DNA of 64,000 bases from G963674665 sp963674665 (GCA_963674665.2 CAXXPL010000001.1:496001-560000), one strand, 5' to 3'; positions 34,993 through 43,418 are shown, counted from the stretch's first letter. Translations and numbers: made by a program. Notes: a model not told the origin generated them from the letters alone.

Positions 34993-36402
34993 ATGTCCAG
35001 AGAACCTGATGTGTTTGCCACGCTGCGGCAAGCCATGAACGAGCAAATCGATGACGGAGCTCTTTTCGACGCGGCCCGCGAATACGCCGGGGAGTACATG
35101 CAGTACATCCGGGAGCGCCGCGTCTATCCGGAACCCGAGGCCATACAGGCGCTCAAGGTGTTCGACGAGCCCCTGCCCGAGTCCGGAGAGGAGCCCGGGG
35201 TCATCCTGGAGCGGCTGCACAGCCATGGTTCTCCGGCCACTGTGGCCCAGACAGGGGGGCGCTATTTCGGCTTCGTGTGCGGAAGCGCCACGCCCGTGGC
35301 CCTGGCCGCGAAATGGCTCGGAGATGTCTGGGACCAGAACCCGGCCATGTTCGTGCTCTCCCCAACCGTGGCCAAGCTGGAGCATGTCTGCCAGGAGTGG
35401 CTCAAGGACCTGTTCGGTCTGGGGCCGGATGTGGTGGCCGGGTTCGTGAGCGGCACCTCCACAGGCACCATGTGTGGCCTGGCGGCCGGGCGGTGGAATC
35501 TGTTGGGCCGCCTGGGCTGGGACGTGAACCGCCAGGGAATGGTGGGGGCGCCGAAGCTGCGAGTCATTGTGAGCGCACAGGCCCACGGCACGGTGTTCAA
35601 GGCCCTGGCCCTGCTTGGATTCGGCGCCGACACCCTGGAGCGGGCGCCGGTGGACGATCAGGGGCGCATTGTCCTGGACTCGTTCCCCGAGCTCGATGAC
35701 CATTGCCTGGTGGTGCTGCAGGCCGGGAACGTCAACACCGGCGCCTTTGACCCCATCGACGCCATATGCGACCGGGCCAGGAAGGCCGAAGCCTGGGTCC
35801 ACGTGGACGGAGCTTTCGGGCTCTGGGCCGTATGCTCCCCAAATACCCGGGAGTTGGTCAGGGGGATTGACAAGGCCGACTCCCTGTCCGTGGATGCGCA
35901 CAAGACCCTGAACGTGCCCTATGACTGCGGCATTGTTCTGTGCCGGCACGGGCAGGATCTGGTGGGGGCCATGCAGCTCTCCGGCGAGTACATCCAGTAC
36001 AGCGACTCGCGGGACAACATGATGTTCGTGCAGGAGATGTCGCGCAGGAACAGGGTGGTGGAACTGTGGGCCACCATGAAGTACCTGGGCAAGAGCGGGA
36101 TCAGGGCGCTGGTGGAGGAGCTCTGCGCAGGGGCGCGCAGGTTCGGCAAGTCCCTGGAGGACGCGGGCTTCACGGTGTTGAACCAGGTCGTGTTCAACCA
36201 GGTGCTCTTTGCCTGCGAAACACCGGAAACCACGACATCTGTGCTCCGGGAAATCCAGCTGGGCGAGGACTGCTGGTGCAGCGGCTCCACCTGGAACAAT
36301 CAGCCCGCCATCCGGCTGAGCGTCTGCTCCTGGGCCACCACCCCGGAGGACATCCGGCGCTCCGTGGACGCCTTTGCGCGTGCCAGGGAAAATGCCAAAT
36401 AG
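34993..36402 (+). CDS. PLP-dependent group II decarboxylase-like enzyme
   Basis: 469 residues, ATG 2 nt after the MarR stop. Fold type I PLP enzyme: TGGRYFGFVCGSATPVALAA near residue 77, GFVSGTSTGTMCGL near 150 (phosphate-binding), AQAHGTVFKALALLG with the ring-stacking His near 197, WVHVDGAFGLWA near 265 (Asp to pyridine N), and SVDAHKTLNVPYDCG near 300 holding the Schiff-base lysine in the decarboxylase H-K signature. The subgroup resembles glutamate/aromatic amino-acid decarboxylases and aspartate aminotransferase-superfamily proteins of uncertain specificity. It would produce an amine plus CO2. Regulated by the MarR protein upstream. Confidence 0.88.
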   Translation: MSREPDVFATLRQAMNEQIDDGALFDAAREYAGEYMQYIRERRVYPEPEAIQALKVFDEPLPESGEEPGVILERLHSHGSPATVAQTGGRYFGFVCGSATPVALAAKWLGDVWDQNPAMFVLSPTVAKLEHVCQEWLKDLFGLGPDVVAGFVSGTSTGTMCGLAAGRWNLLGRLGWDVNRQGMVGAPKLRVIVSAQAHGTVFKALALLGFGADTLERAPVDDQGRIVLDSFPELDDHCLVVLQAGNVNTGAFDPIDAICDRARKAEAWVHVDGAFGLWAVCSPNTRELVRGIDKADSLSVDAHKTLNVPYDCGIVLCRHGQDLVGAMQLSGEYIQYSDSRDNMMFVQEMSRRNRVVELWATMKYLGKSGIRALVEELCAGARRFGKSLEDAGFTVLNQVVFNQVLFACETPETTTSVLREIQLGEDCWCSGSTWNNQPAIRLSVCSWATTPEDIRRSVDAFARARENAK

Positions 36403-36484
36403 AGCCGGACCATGGTTAAAGGCGGGGCAGGCCCCGCGTCGCATGGTGGGCTGATGTGGGGGGTAACCGGTAAAGGAGGTTCTC

Positions 36485-37120
36485 GTGGCGCACGAGTATG
36501 TTGTTGTCGACCTGGAATCATGGAAGAGAAAGGTTCACTGCCAGGTATTCATGAACGCGATGTTGCCGCAGTATTGCGTTAGCCTGGAGCTGGACGTCAC
36601 GCGTTTCAGGTCCCATGTCCGGGAAAAGGGGCTGTCCTTCAGCCTGGCTTTCATCTACGCGGTGACGCGCTGCGCCAACCGGATCGAGGAGTTCAGGTAC
36701 AGGTTTCTGGATGGAAAGGTGGTGCTGTACGAGTCCATCAACACGGCCTTTGCGCATCTGGACAAGGGGGCGGAGTTGTTCAAGTTCGTCAGCGCCCCCA
36801 TGCGGGAGACCATGGAGGAGTATGTGCGTCTGGCCGCGGAAACGGCTGTGAGCCAGAAAGAGTATTTCGCAGGGCCCTTGGAGAACGACGTGTTCATATT
36901 TTCCGCCCTGCCATGGGTGACCTTCACCCATGTCTCGCATACCGACTCCGGGGACAGGGAGAGGGCGCAGCCCATGTTCGACTGGGGCAGGTACCGCGAG
37001 AGGGACGGGACGCTGTTGATGCCGTTTTCGGTGCAGGTCCATCACTCGTTCGTGGACGGCATCCACATCGGGAAGCTGGTCACGGAGTTGCAGTCCTATC
37101 TCGATGCCTTGGGGGAGTGA
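36485..37120 (+). CDS. Chloramphenicol acetyltransferase-like O-acyltransferase (CAT fold)
   Basis: 211 residues from GTG 36485 behind AAAGGAGG. CAT-type length and layout: N-terminal FMNAMLPQYCVSLELDVT, a central NTAFAHLDKGAELFKFV, FIFSALPWVTFTHVSH near residue 140, and the catalytic signature SVQVHHSFVDGIHIGKL near 180-195 (HHxxxDG; the second His is the base). The active form is expected to be a trimer acetylating a hydroxyl group from acetyl-CoA. Chromosomal CAT-like proteins often act on substrates other than chloramphenicol. It lies 82 nt behind the decarboxylase, so it may modify a product of that enzyme; this is inference. Confidence 0.85.
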   Translation: MAHEYVVVDLESWKRKVHCQVFMNAMLPQYCVSLELDVTRFRSHVREKGLSFSLAFIYAVTRCANRIEEFRYRFLDGKVVLYESINTAFAHLDKGAELFKFVSAPMRETMEEYVRLAAETAVSQKEYFAGPLENDVFIFSALPWVTFTHVSHTDSGDRERAQPMFDWGRYRERDGTLLMPFSVQVHHSFVDGIHIGKLVTELQSYLDALGE

Positions 37121-37149
37121 CCACCGAATAATCAATAATGCGCGGGGCG

Positions 37150-37560
37150 TCATTCCTTGTGCCGTGCGTAGGCCTCCAGCCGCTGCTCCAGGGTGCCGGT
37201 GTGCAGCTCGAACAAGTGGTTGTCGTGGTCATGGAAGTACAGGGAGCGCCCCTCGCCCTCGATCCTCGGCCTGCCAACGCGAAACTCCACACCCGCGTCC
37301 AGCAGCCGCTTTTCGTACAGCTCGAAGTCCTGCTCCGGAATCCTGAAAGCCACGTGGTTGTATGTCTTTTCCGGCAAAGGGGCGCCTTCCATGATTGCGA
37401 TCCAGATCCCGGCCACCAGGTAGAAGCGCTCCCTCGAGAGGGAGAAGGTGTCGTCGCCACTGGAATAGACTTCCTGGGCGTCGAAAATGCCCCGCAGGAA
37501 GGCTCCGGCCCGTTCGAGATCGGCGACAAGGAAGGTGATATGGCTCAGTCCCTGGATCAT
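37150..37560 (-). CDS. fosX: FosX-like fosfomycin hydrolase (VOC superfamily)
   Basis: 136 residues with strong resemblance to FosX across its length: SHITFLVADLERAGAFLRGI, EVYSSGDDTFSLSRERFYL, IWIAIMEGAPL, TYNHVAFRI, GEGRSLYFHDHDNHLFELH. The metal ligands His7 (SHITF), His in YNHVAF and Glu in LFELH are present. The Glu in a SLSRERF-type segment corresponds to the region supplying the FosX catalytic base. FosX adds water to the fosfomycin epoxide with Mn(II); FosA and FosB use thiols. Start ATG 37560. It converges with the CAT-like gene. Confidence 0.85.
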   Translation of the reverse strand: MIQGLSHITFLVADLERAGAFLRGIFDAQEVYSSGDDTFSLSRERFYLVAGIWIAIMEGAPLPEKTYNHVAFRIPEQDFELYEKRLLDAGVEFRVGRPRIEGEGRSLYFHDHDNHLFELHTGTLEQRLEAYARHKE

Positions 37561-37622
37561 TGCGTCTTCCTTGCCGGGTGAAGGTTGGAAAAGGAGCGTT
37601 GCGGCCCGGAGATGCGGAGCGC

Positions 37623-38831
37623 CTACTTCTCCGGAGGCATGACCTGGATCTGGTCCTTGCCGCTGCCCTTGCTCTTGTACAGGGCTTGATCGGCCAGCCG
37701 CACGAGCAGTTCCGGGGCCATGGATCTGTCCGGCCGCACCGTTGCGATTCCCATGCTCAGGGTCACCAGGTTCGAAACCGTGGAAGTGGCATGGGGAATG
37801 GCCCTGGAGGCGATGTTCCCCTTGATGGCGTCCGCCACCCTCCGGGCGCCCTCGAGATCGGTGTTGGGCAGGAGCATGACGAATTCCTCGCCCCCGTAAC
37901 GTGCGGCTATGTCCGAGATCCGCCCCCCCGTTTCCTTGAACGCGGCGGCGATCGACTTGAGGCAGTCGTCCCCGGCCAGGTGCCCGTATGTGTCGTTGTA
38001 CAGCTTGAAGTGGTCGATGTCCGCCAGGATCAGCGAGATGGGCTGGGAGTTCCTCTGCAGCCGCTTGAACTCCTGCGTGAGCTTGTTGTCAAAGTACCTT
38101 CTGTTGAACAGGTTGGTCAGGCCGTCCTGATTGGCCTGCTTTTCGATCTTTTTGTTGGCCTTTTTCAGGTCGTTTTCCATGCGGTGTGAATTGAGAATCA
38201 GCAGGGAGCACGCGCTCCCCACGACACCGAGGATCGTGGTGAGCAGGGCGGTGCAGTGAAGAATCCCTGCAAGGGATAAAAACGCCAGGGTCTCCAGGTG
38301 CAGCACGGTGACCATGAGGCGGAACAGCGAGGAAAGCATGGAAAAGAACAGGAAAAAGATGAGGATCCATTCCTGCTCGTCCAGCACGGACCTGAGATGT
38401 CGAATGGACAGGTACAGGGCCTCGCCGAAGAATATGGCCATGTACAGGCAGAGGAACACGATCCTGACGAACAGGCTGGGGGTTATGTAGGTCCCCCAAA
38501 GATAGACCAGGATGAAGACAAGGAGGAAGGCCAGGTTGACCGACTTCATTCTCCACTTGAGCCCGATGAAGACGGACAGCCCGTGAGCCAGCATCAGCGG
38601 CATGGTGACGACGAGCAGGTTGCCGATGAAGACCGACACGAAGTCCGGAAAAAAGCCGCGCAGGGACACCAGCACAGCTCCCACGCCGGAGCTCACGATG
38701 CCGAAGGTCCAGTGGTGGAAGCCGGGGTAGGTTTTCCGCGCAAAGGAGTAGTAGACCATCACCACGGCGAGGGTGAGGCAGGATAACGCCCCTACCTGGA
38801 GCATAGTGCGCATGTCCAAAGGCTCGATCAT
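37623..38831 (-). CDS. Membrane-bound diguanylate cyclase (GGDEF)
   Basis: 402 residues from ATG 38831 (GGGGA upstream). Seven hydrophobic segments over residues 10-225 form a membrane sensor resembling 7TM-type input modules (MLQVGALSCLTLAVVMVYYS, LAFLLVFILVYLWG). A short coiled coil follows (MENDLKKANKKIEKQAN), then a GGDEF domain (about 245-395) with DGLTNLFNRRYFD, LADIDHFKLYND and the active-site loop RYGGEEFVMLL. The inhibitory I-site RxxD (RISD) lies exactly five residues before GGEEF, so product inhibition is expected. It makes c-di-GMP, plausibly linking an envelope signal to motility or attachment. Confidence 0.93.
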   Translation of the reverse strand: MIEPLDMRTMLQVGALSCLTLAVVMVYYSFARKTYPGFHHWTFGIVSSGVGAVLVSLRGFFPDFVSVFIGNLLVVTMPLMLAHGLSVFIGLKWRMKSVNLAFLLVFILVYLWGTYITPSLFVRIVFLCLYMAIFFGEALYLSIRHLRSVLDEQEWILIFFLFFSMLSSLFRLMVTVLHLETLAFLSLAGILHCTALLTTILGVVGSACSLLILNSHRMENDLKKANKKIEKQANQDGLTNLFNRRYFDNKLTQEFKRLQRNSQPISLILADIDHFKLYNDTYGHLAGDDCLKSIAAAFKETGGRISDIAARYGGEEFVMLLPNTDLEGARRVADAIKGNIASRAIPHATSTVSNLVTLSMGIATVRPDRSMAPELLVRLADQALYKSKGSGKDQIQVMPPEK

Positions 38832-38976
38832 CGCGATTCCCCGGCTGCCTTTCGGCCGAATTGGTCCCGCATATACAATACGCCCTTGAGAATATGAATA
38901 GGGAATATCGCACAACCGAGGATTTGGGGAAAGGGATTTGCGGGAAAAAAAACCGGCGCGGAATGGTGCGGAACCA

Positions 38977-39310
38977 TTATTTCGGGGGGCCCAGATGCTC
39001 CGGCAGGATCCGCTCGAACTTGTTGATGTCGAACTCCTCCTTTTCCAGGCGTCTGGGAGCGATTTGAAACAATTTTAGGGCAATGTACAGGAGGATGTAT
39101 GCCTTATTGGCTTTCCAGCGTACCAGGTCGGTCCATTGGATGTGGTATTCGCCCTTGTCGGTCTTCAACATGTACCCGGAGTCGGTGAGCGTGAATGTTA
39201 CGGGCTTCTGGATGAGCGTATGGTTTCTGTATTGCCGCCTGGCATTGAAAGGAATTATGAAAAAATAAAGAATTCCGATTTGGTCATGAACAGCCTCCTG
39301 GGGATCAATT
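38977..39310 (-). pseudogene. Remnant of a YcxB-like membrane protein (C-terminal part)
   Basis: The reading frame ending at 38977 encodes VTFTLTDSGYMLKTDKGEYHIQWTDLVRWKANKAYILLYI and ends with LEKEEFDINKFERILPEHLG. This fits the C-terminal cytosolic domain of YcxB-like proteins. The expected N-terminal half with two membrane spans is missing: beyond about 39310 the same frame enters unrelated sequence that is coding on the other strand. The junction coincides with the start of the chimeric ORF at 39326, so this looks like a gene cut by an insertion or deletion. Confidence 0.65.
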
Positions 39311-39325
39311 CTTAACCCCAATTCA

Positions 39326-40933
39326 GTGTCCAAGAAAACTCTACCCCAATCCGAGGCGCGGAAGCTCGTCACACAGGAGATCGCCCGTCGGTCCGATCCA
39401 GTTGAAGCCCGTTTAACGGAGCTCGACCAGCAGATCGCCAATGAGTCCGACGTAAGGCGTCGTGCAGCCCTGCAGGTGGAGCGCGACAGCATCGAGCGTG
39501 ACGTGGAGTTTTCTCGCGAAGGGGAGACGCAGCAGGCAAGGACGGACGTAACACAGACCGCTCAGGGACAGGGGCGCCTGGACATCGAGTCCGAGAGCGA
39601 CCTGGAAGCGGTGGAGGACAAGGACCTCGTTATTCGGGAGACGGCGGCGCTGGACAACGCCAGAAAGCGTCGGGAGTCGGTGCAAAACCGCCTGGACGAT
39701 GCCCAGGCCCAGGGGAAACAGGGCCTGGTCGACCGCTTTGGCAAACGCCTTCAGGAGATTGATCAGGAAATAGCCGCACTGGAAAAGGAGGTCGACAATG
39801 GAGAAACAGCGCAACCAGAAACCAATGTCGGAACAGATTCTGGAACAGGCCAGACAACTGCCCCAGGATTGCGTGATGCAACAGGCGTTGATCAAGGCGG
39901 CGCGGCGGACGTCCTACCTGGAGGACAAGGCGAAACTGGAGAAACAGGAACCGTAGTCGCTCAAAAAGAGACCACAACGCCGGTTGACGCTCAGAATGCC
40001 GGGGTTCGTGAGCAACAACAGATTGACGACCTGCGCGCCATTCCCCTGAGCAAGGTGCGAACCAGGCGAAATCAGGACGGCACGTTCTCCCTTGAGCACG
40101 AGGGAAAGCCCCTCTCCATCCCCGCGCCAGAGGGCGGGTTTTCCACGGCCAAGGAAGCCAGGGACGCGGCAACCAGACTCAAGGTGGAACAGGTGGGGCA
40201 GTCTCAGGCCGCTGCGAACACCGCAACGGCGGCGGCTCCTCCCATACAGGCCATACAGGGCGAAGGCGGCGCCAACGGGGCGCAAAAGCCGATGTTCGCA
40301 CGGCGGGGGGAGGGGCAGTCCAAGAAACTGAAGATCACCTTCAATAAAGAACGTGTCCCAGCCACAGAAGAGAATTTCAAGGACCGGAAAAAGGTCAGGG
40401 AAGAAAAAACTCGCCGTCAGCAGTTTGGAGGGGCGGCCAACGGTCCCTCATATTCCTCCCTCCCCGAAGAATCGGGTGGTGGCAAACCGGAGGGCCTTTC
40501 CGGAAGTCAAACCACTTCAGCGAGTATGCAGACAATAGGTGCACGAAGCGATGGTGTCAACAAAGGGGAGCGCAATGGAACAAACGAACCACAAGCAAAC
40601 GCCAATGTCGGAGCAGATACTCAAACAGGCCGGACAGTTGCCCCAGGGGTGCCGGATGCGGGAAGCGCTGGTCAAGGCGGCGTGTTGGACATTGTTCTCT
40701 TGGATATACAGATGCAGAACCTCGACGGCGTATCCGCTGCCCAGGCCATCCGTCAGGGCAAGGCTGGAAGGGGCAACGCGGACATTCCCATCATCGCCCT
40801 CACCGCCTACGCCATGATAGGGGACAAGGAGAAATTCTACGCATCCGGCTTCGACGGGTACCTTGCCAAGCCTGTGAACAAGGAAGAGTTCTCAGACCTG
40901 GTGCATCAATTCGTCGAGCATACATCCGCCTGA
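39326..40933 (+). CDS. Chimeric ORF: mobile-element-like sequence fused to half a receiver domain
   Basis: 535 codons open from GTG 39326, with no recognisable ribosome-binding site. Residues 1-155 are charged and coiled-coil-like (SKKTLPQSEARKLVTQEI ... IDQEIAALEKEV). Residues 155-230 and 420-450 are Gly/Thr/Pro-rich linkers. Residues 240-290 look like a real domain (KVRTRRNQDGTFSLEHEGKP). This composition resembles fragments of very large phage or conjugative polyvalent proteins. From about residue 452 the frame becomes the second half of a response-regulator receiver: IVLLDIQMQNLDG, IPIIALTAYAM and GYLAKPV. The first beta-strand and acidic pair are missing, so phosphorylation is unlikely. 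Probably a deletion scar, not a working protein. Confidence 0.55.
   Translation: MSKKTLPQSEARKLVTQEIARRSDPVEARLTELDQQIANESDVRRRAALQVERDSIERDVEFSREGETQQARTDVTQTAQGQGRLDIESESDLEAVEDKDLVIRETAALDNARKRRESVQNRLDDAQAQGKQGLVDRFGKRLQEIDQEIAALEKEVDNGETAQPETNVGTDSGTGQTTAPGLRDATGVDQGGAADVLPGGQGETGETGTVVAQKETTTPVDAQNAGVREQQQIDDLRAIPLSKVRTRRNQDGTFSLEHEGKPLSIPAPEGGFSTAKEARDAATRLKVEQVGQSQAAANTATAAAPPIQAIQGEGGANGAQKPMFARRGEGQSKKLKITFNKERVPATEENFKDRKKVREEKTRRQQFGGAANGPSYSSLPEESGGGKPEGLSGSQTTSASMQTIGARSDGVNKGERNGTNEPQANANVGADTQTGRTVAPGVPDAGSAGQGGVLDIVLLDIQMQNLDGVSAAQAIRQGKAGRGNADIPIIALTAYAMIGDKEKFYASGFDGYLAKPVNKEEFSDLVHQFVEHTSA
39798..39956 (+). CDS. Small overlapping ORF of the MSEQIL type
   Basis: In another frame than the surrounding chimera, ATG 39798 behind a good AAAGGAGG opens 52 codons: MEKQRNQKPMSEQILEQARQ, then LPQDCVMQQALIKAARR and a charged end. 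A second version (ATG 40575, GGGGAG upstream) lies 777 nt downstream. The two differ mostly at positions that are synonymous in this frame, which suggests that this frame, not the long one, was the one under selection here. It is a helical small protein of unknown function, probably from a mobile element. Confidence 0.5.
   Translation: MEKQRNQKPMSEQILEQARQLPQDCVMQQALIKAARRTSYLEDKAKLEKQEP
39822..39906 (+). repeat. Diverged direct repeat, unit 1 (partner 40602-40687)
   Basis: About 85 nt beginning CCAATGTCGGAACAG match the segment beginning CCAATGTCGGAGCAG at 40602, at roughly 75-80 percent identity by eye. Unit 2 ends exactly where the receiver-domain remnant begins (about 40687), so the fusion point lies at the end of the repeat. 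Confidence 0.7.
40575..40687 (+). repeat. Direct repeat, unit 2, with truncated MSEQIL-type ORF
   Basis: ATG 40575 behind GGGGAG reads MEQTNHKQTPMSEQILKQAG then LPQGCRMREALVKAA, parallel to the ORF at 39798. After about 40687 the frame enters receiver-domain DNA and loses protein character. It marks the right border of the mobile-element-like DNA. Confidence 0.6.
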
Positions 40934-40963
40934 GAGCGGGAACAGGCCGGTCGCCATCCGTGG

Positions 40964-41404
40964 TTACCCCCCTATGCCTAGCTGGGGCGAAAGTTTGGCG
41001 TTGCGCTTGATGTTGTATACCCCGCGCCCCTCCGCAACGTGGAAATCCGGGGCGCCGTCGGACCAGATCACGACGTGGGCGTTGCCCACCTTGTTTCTCA
41101 GCAACCTGATCCTCGCCTCCGCATAAAGATCACAGGCCGGCGCCGGTCGCAGATAGTCCACGCTCAGGGTTATGGTGGCGACAAAGTCGGTGGGCTCACA
41201 GCGAACCCAGACCGCGAACCCCCCGCAGATATCTGCCAGCGTGGAAATCACCCCGCCATGGATCATCATGCTCTCGGCATGCCCGATCAGCTCCTCCTTG
41301 AAAGGAATGCGCAAGCGTACCGACTCCTGTTCGATGCAGTCGACCTTGACGCCAAGATACTTATGAAATGGGAATCCGGTCTCAATGAATTCATCTATGG
41401 GCAT
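40964..41404 (-). CDS. PaaI-type hotdog-fold thioesterase
   Basis: 146 residues from ATG 41404 (GGGGAAGG upstream). Hotdog thioesterase: FHKYLGVKVDCIEQESVRLRI, then the core helix motif MIHGGVISTLADICGGFAVW (HGG-x-x-x-x-x-x-D with catalytic Asp/Glu), TITLSVDYLRPA, and a C-terminal strand pair HVVIWSDGAPDFHVAEGRGVYN. It hydrolyses acyl-CoA thioesters in the cytosol, usually aromatic or medium-chain; the substrate is not evident. It converges with the chimeric ORF; only 30 nt separate them. Confidence 0.9.
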   Translation of the reverse strand: MPIDEFIETGFPFHKYLGVKVDCIEQESVRLRIPFKEELIGHAESMMIHGGVISTLADICGGFAVWVRCEPTDFVATITLSVDYLRPAPACDLYAEARIRLLRNKVGNAHVVIWSDGAPDFHVAEGRGVYNIKRNAKLSPQLGIGG

Positions 41405-41606
41405 AGCCTTCCCCGTTGCATATGTATTTTGTAACAATCGTTGATGTTGAATGTATTGCCGCCACCGGGAGCGATAACACTCCAAAACACCAGTGCAGTC
41501 AACTCATTGCCATGGTGAATCCAGTCCTGGTGAATTCTTGGTGGTTGCCTTGAAGGAAGGTGGGGCATAGGGGTCGGATTACCCTGTCCACGGCTTCACG
41601 CAAAAT

Positions 41607-42040
41607 TCAGTGCAGCTTCATGCGCAGCAATGGAAATGGTTTTCCCTGGCCGTCCACTGGTGAGCGCCCCGTTATTGAAAATTCAATATGCTCATAAAAC
41701 CCCACCGCCTGTGGGTTCTGTTCGTTCACATCGAACTTGGTGACATGCATTGTCTTGATTACGTGGTTGCACAGGGAGGAGCCGACCCCCTGCCCTCTGT
41801 ATTCAGGCAACATAAACAGCATTTCAATTTTTCCTTTGGAAACACCGCAGAAGCCGCGTATTTTTCCCTGCCCGCTCCGCACACATCGTAGTTCCACCGC
41901 ATCAAAGTATTGTTCGAGAATCAAAGGACGTAAAAATGGATATCTTCCTCTTTCAAAAAGTCATGCATTGCACGAACCGAGGTCTCCCAAATCTCAAGCA
42001 GTTCAGGGTAAACGCTTTTGTCTACAGACTCTATGCGCAT
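41607..42040 (-). pseudogene. GNAT N-acetyltransferase gene frameshifted in an A5 run (paralog of 51676-52110)
   Basis: ATG 42040 starts MRIESVDKSVYPELLEIWETSV..., which leaves frame after EEDIHFY. The rest (RPLILEQYFDAVEL ... EMLFMLPEYRGQGVGSSL ... EQNPQAVGFYEHIEF) continues one frame over to 41607. Adding one base to the five-A run at 41932-41936 (T5 on the coding strand) restores full similarity to the intact gene at 51676-52110, which has FLRPLILKQYF at this point. The pair are about two-thirds identical by eye. This is the second GNAT gene in the window interrupted at a homopolymer. Confidence 0.8.
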
Positions 42041-42246
42041 GATAAGCCTCTTTTTGGCAGTTTTAAGGGTGCTTGCGCTTTGGTCGTTCGTGAATGGCCG
42101 ATTCCCATTGCCGTCCATGCATCAACAGTTCTTGGATGCGCTTGGCTCCCGTTGCCGACAGGGGCGGTGCGTGGTACTGCTGGATATAGATTCTGCTGTG
42201 CCGCAACAGTGGTATAATTGTTACCAAGCGTCATTGGAGGCAACGT

Positions 42247-42588
42247 ATGGGTGCTCAAAACGATGTCGAAAAGCTGCGCTCCAGCGCATTCCAGTTCATC
42301 GATCAGTTCCCGCAACTCAAGGGGCCTTACCTGGAGTATCTCGAAAATGTGTACAAGCCGGGGGTGCTGGACTCCAAGACCAAACGCCTGATAGCCCTGG
42401 GAGCGGGGCTTCTCGCCGGTCGTCAGGGTTGTATACTGGGGCATACGGACAAGGCAATTCAGTTGGGAGCCACGCGCGAGGAGATTCTTGAGGCCTGCAC
42501 CGTGGCCATGGCTGTCGGGGGCACCGGTGTGTGGGCCACCATCCCCCTGGTCCTGGAGTACCTGAAGGACGCGGGAATGATGGAGTAG
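42247..42588 (+). CDS. Carboxymuconolactone decarboxylase/AhpD-like protein
   Basis: 113 residues from ATG 42247 behind GGAGG. All-helical CMD core: LIALGAGLLAGRQGCILGHTDKAIQLGATREEILEACTVAM. The AhpD-type C-x-x-C-x-x-x-H active site is incomplete: the second Cys and a His are present in GCILGH, but the first Cys position is Arg. Thiol-disulfide peroxidase activity of the AhpD kind is therefore doubtful; such proteins may serve other roles. A TATAAT lies at 42213-42218. Monocistronic. Confidence 0.85.
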   Translation: MGAQNDVEKLRSSAFQFIDQFPQLKGPYLEYLENVYKPGVLDSKTKRLIALGAGLLAGRQGCILGHTDKAIQLGATREEILEACTVAMAVGGTGVWATIPLVLEYLKDAGMME

Positions 42589-42729
42589 TTCCTGCCTGCG
42601 GCCGCGCCCGGGTCAGGCCCGTTCCACATGCCTTGGAGTGAAAATGGATTCTGCCCGATCCAGAACCGCTATGCGCTGTTGCGGCAATAAAGAACCGGAG
42701 CAAGGTCAACAACGAATCGGACGCTTGTA

Positions 42730-43296
42730 TCAGCCGCCATCAAAGGTCATGCTGAACTCTTTGTCCTGCGCCTGAAAACGGCTGAACATATGTGAATACT
42801 TGGCGACAGCGGCATAGGGGTCTTGTTCATATGCCTTGGCGAACTCATTGTACTTGTCCGCCTCCCGGACCAAAGAGGAAAGGGCGCTTGTTTTTCGAAA
42901 ATCGTTTGCCAATCCCGGCGTCTCGTTGACTAACTTCTCGATTTCACTTTTTTGTGGATGCTTCCCTTTTACCCTGATCACCCCTTTCTGGTCAGTCGTC
43001 AGCTCAATAGGGGGGTGCGGACTGATATCATTTTCAAGCAGCAGCGAATTCACCGTATCGCTTACATCCTCTTTCGAATTTTCCAACGCGTTTTTGAGAT
43101 CTTGAAGAGAGATTGCTTGTCCGGGAGTATACTCAACGCCCATCTGGGAAAAGAATGCCGATACGAGTTTTCCTGAGTCGGAAATGTCGACGGAATACGT
43201 GGAGTCTGATGGCTGGGTATTGAAGGAACCAGCGCGGCCCTGTCGGGTGTATTCCATGCCCTGCACGGAATAGCCGCCATGGATGCTTTCTATCAT
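42730..43296 (-). CDS. Hypothetical protein, soluble and helical
   Basis: 188 residues from ATG 43296 (GGAG upstream). No signal peptide or membrane span. The N-terminal ~45 residues are Ser/Thr/Gly/Tyr-rich and likely disordered (ESIHGGYSVQGMEYTRQ). The middle has SVDISDSGKLVSAFFSQMG and SLQDLKNALENSKEDVSDTV. The C-terminus is helical and aromatic (KYNEFAKAYEQDPYAAVAKYS). The start resembles proteins secreted through flagellar-type systems, which often begin with a disordered polar segment, but there is no direct evidence. No family recognised. Confidence 0.65.
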   Translation of the reverse strand: MIESIHGGYSVQGMEYTRQGRAGSFNTQPSDSTYSVDISDSGKLVSAFFSQMGVEYTPGQAISLQDLKNALENSKEDVSDTVNSLLLENDISPHPPIELTTDQKGVIRVKGKHPQKSEIEKLVNETPGLANDFRKTSALSSLVREADKYNEFAKAYEQDPYAAVAKYSHMFSRFQAQDKEFSMTFDGG

Positions 43297-43418
43297 CTTG
43301 GTAACTCCATTGTGAGATGGGCAATTGTTTCCGGTGTTGACCAAGATGCAATTATCACGCCTCCATGGCCTTTCTAACCGGGGGCAAGGGAGAGGCTCCA
43401 CCTCTCGAACTGACTGGA

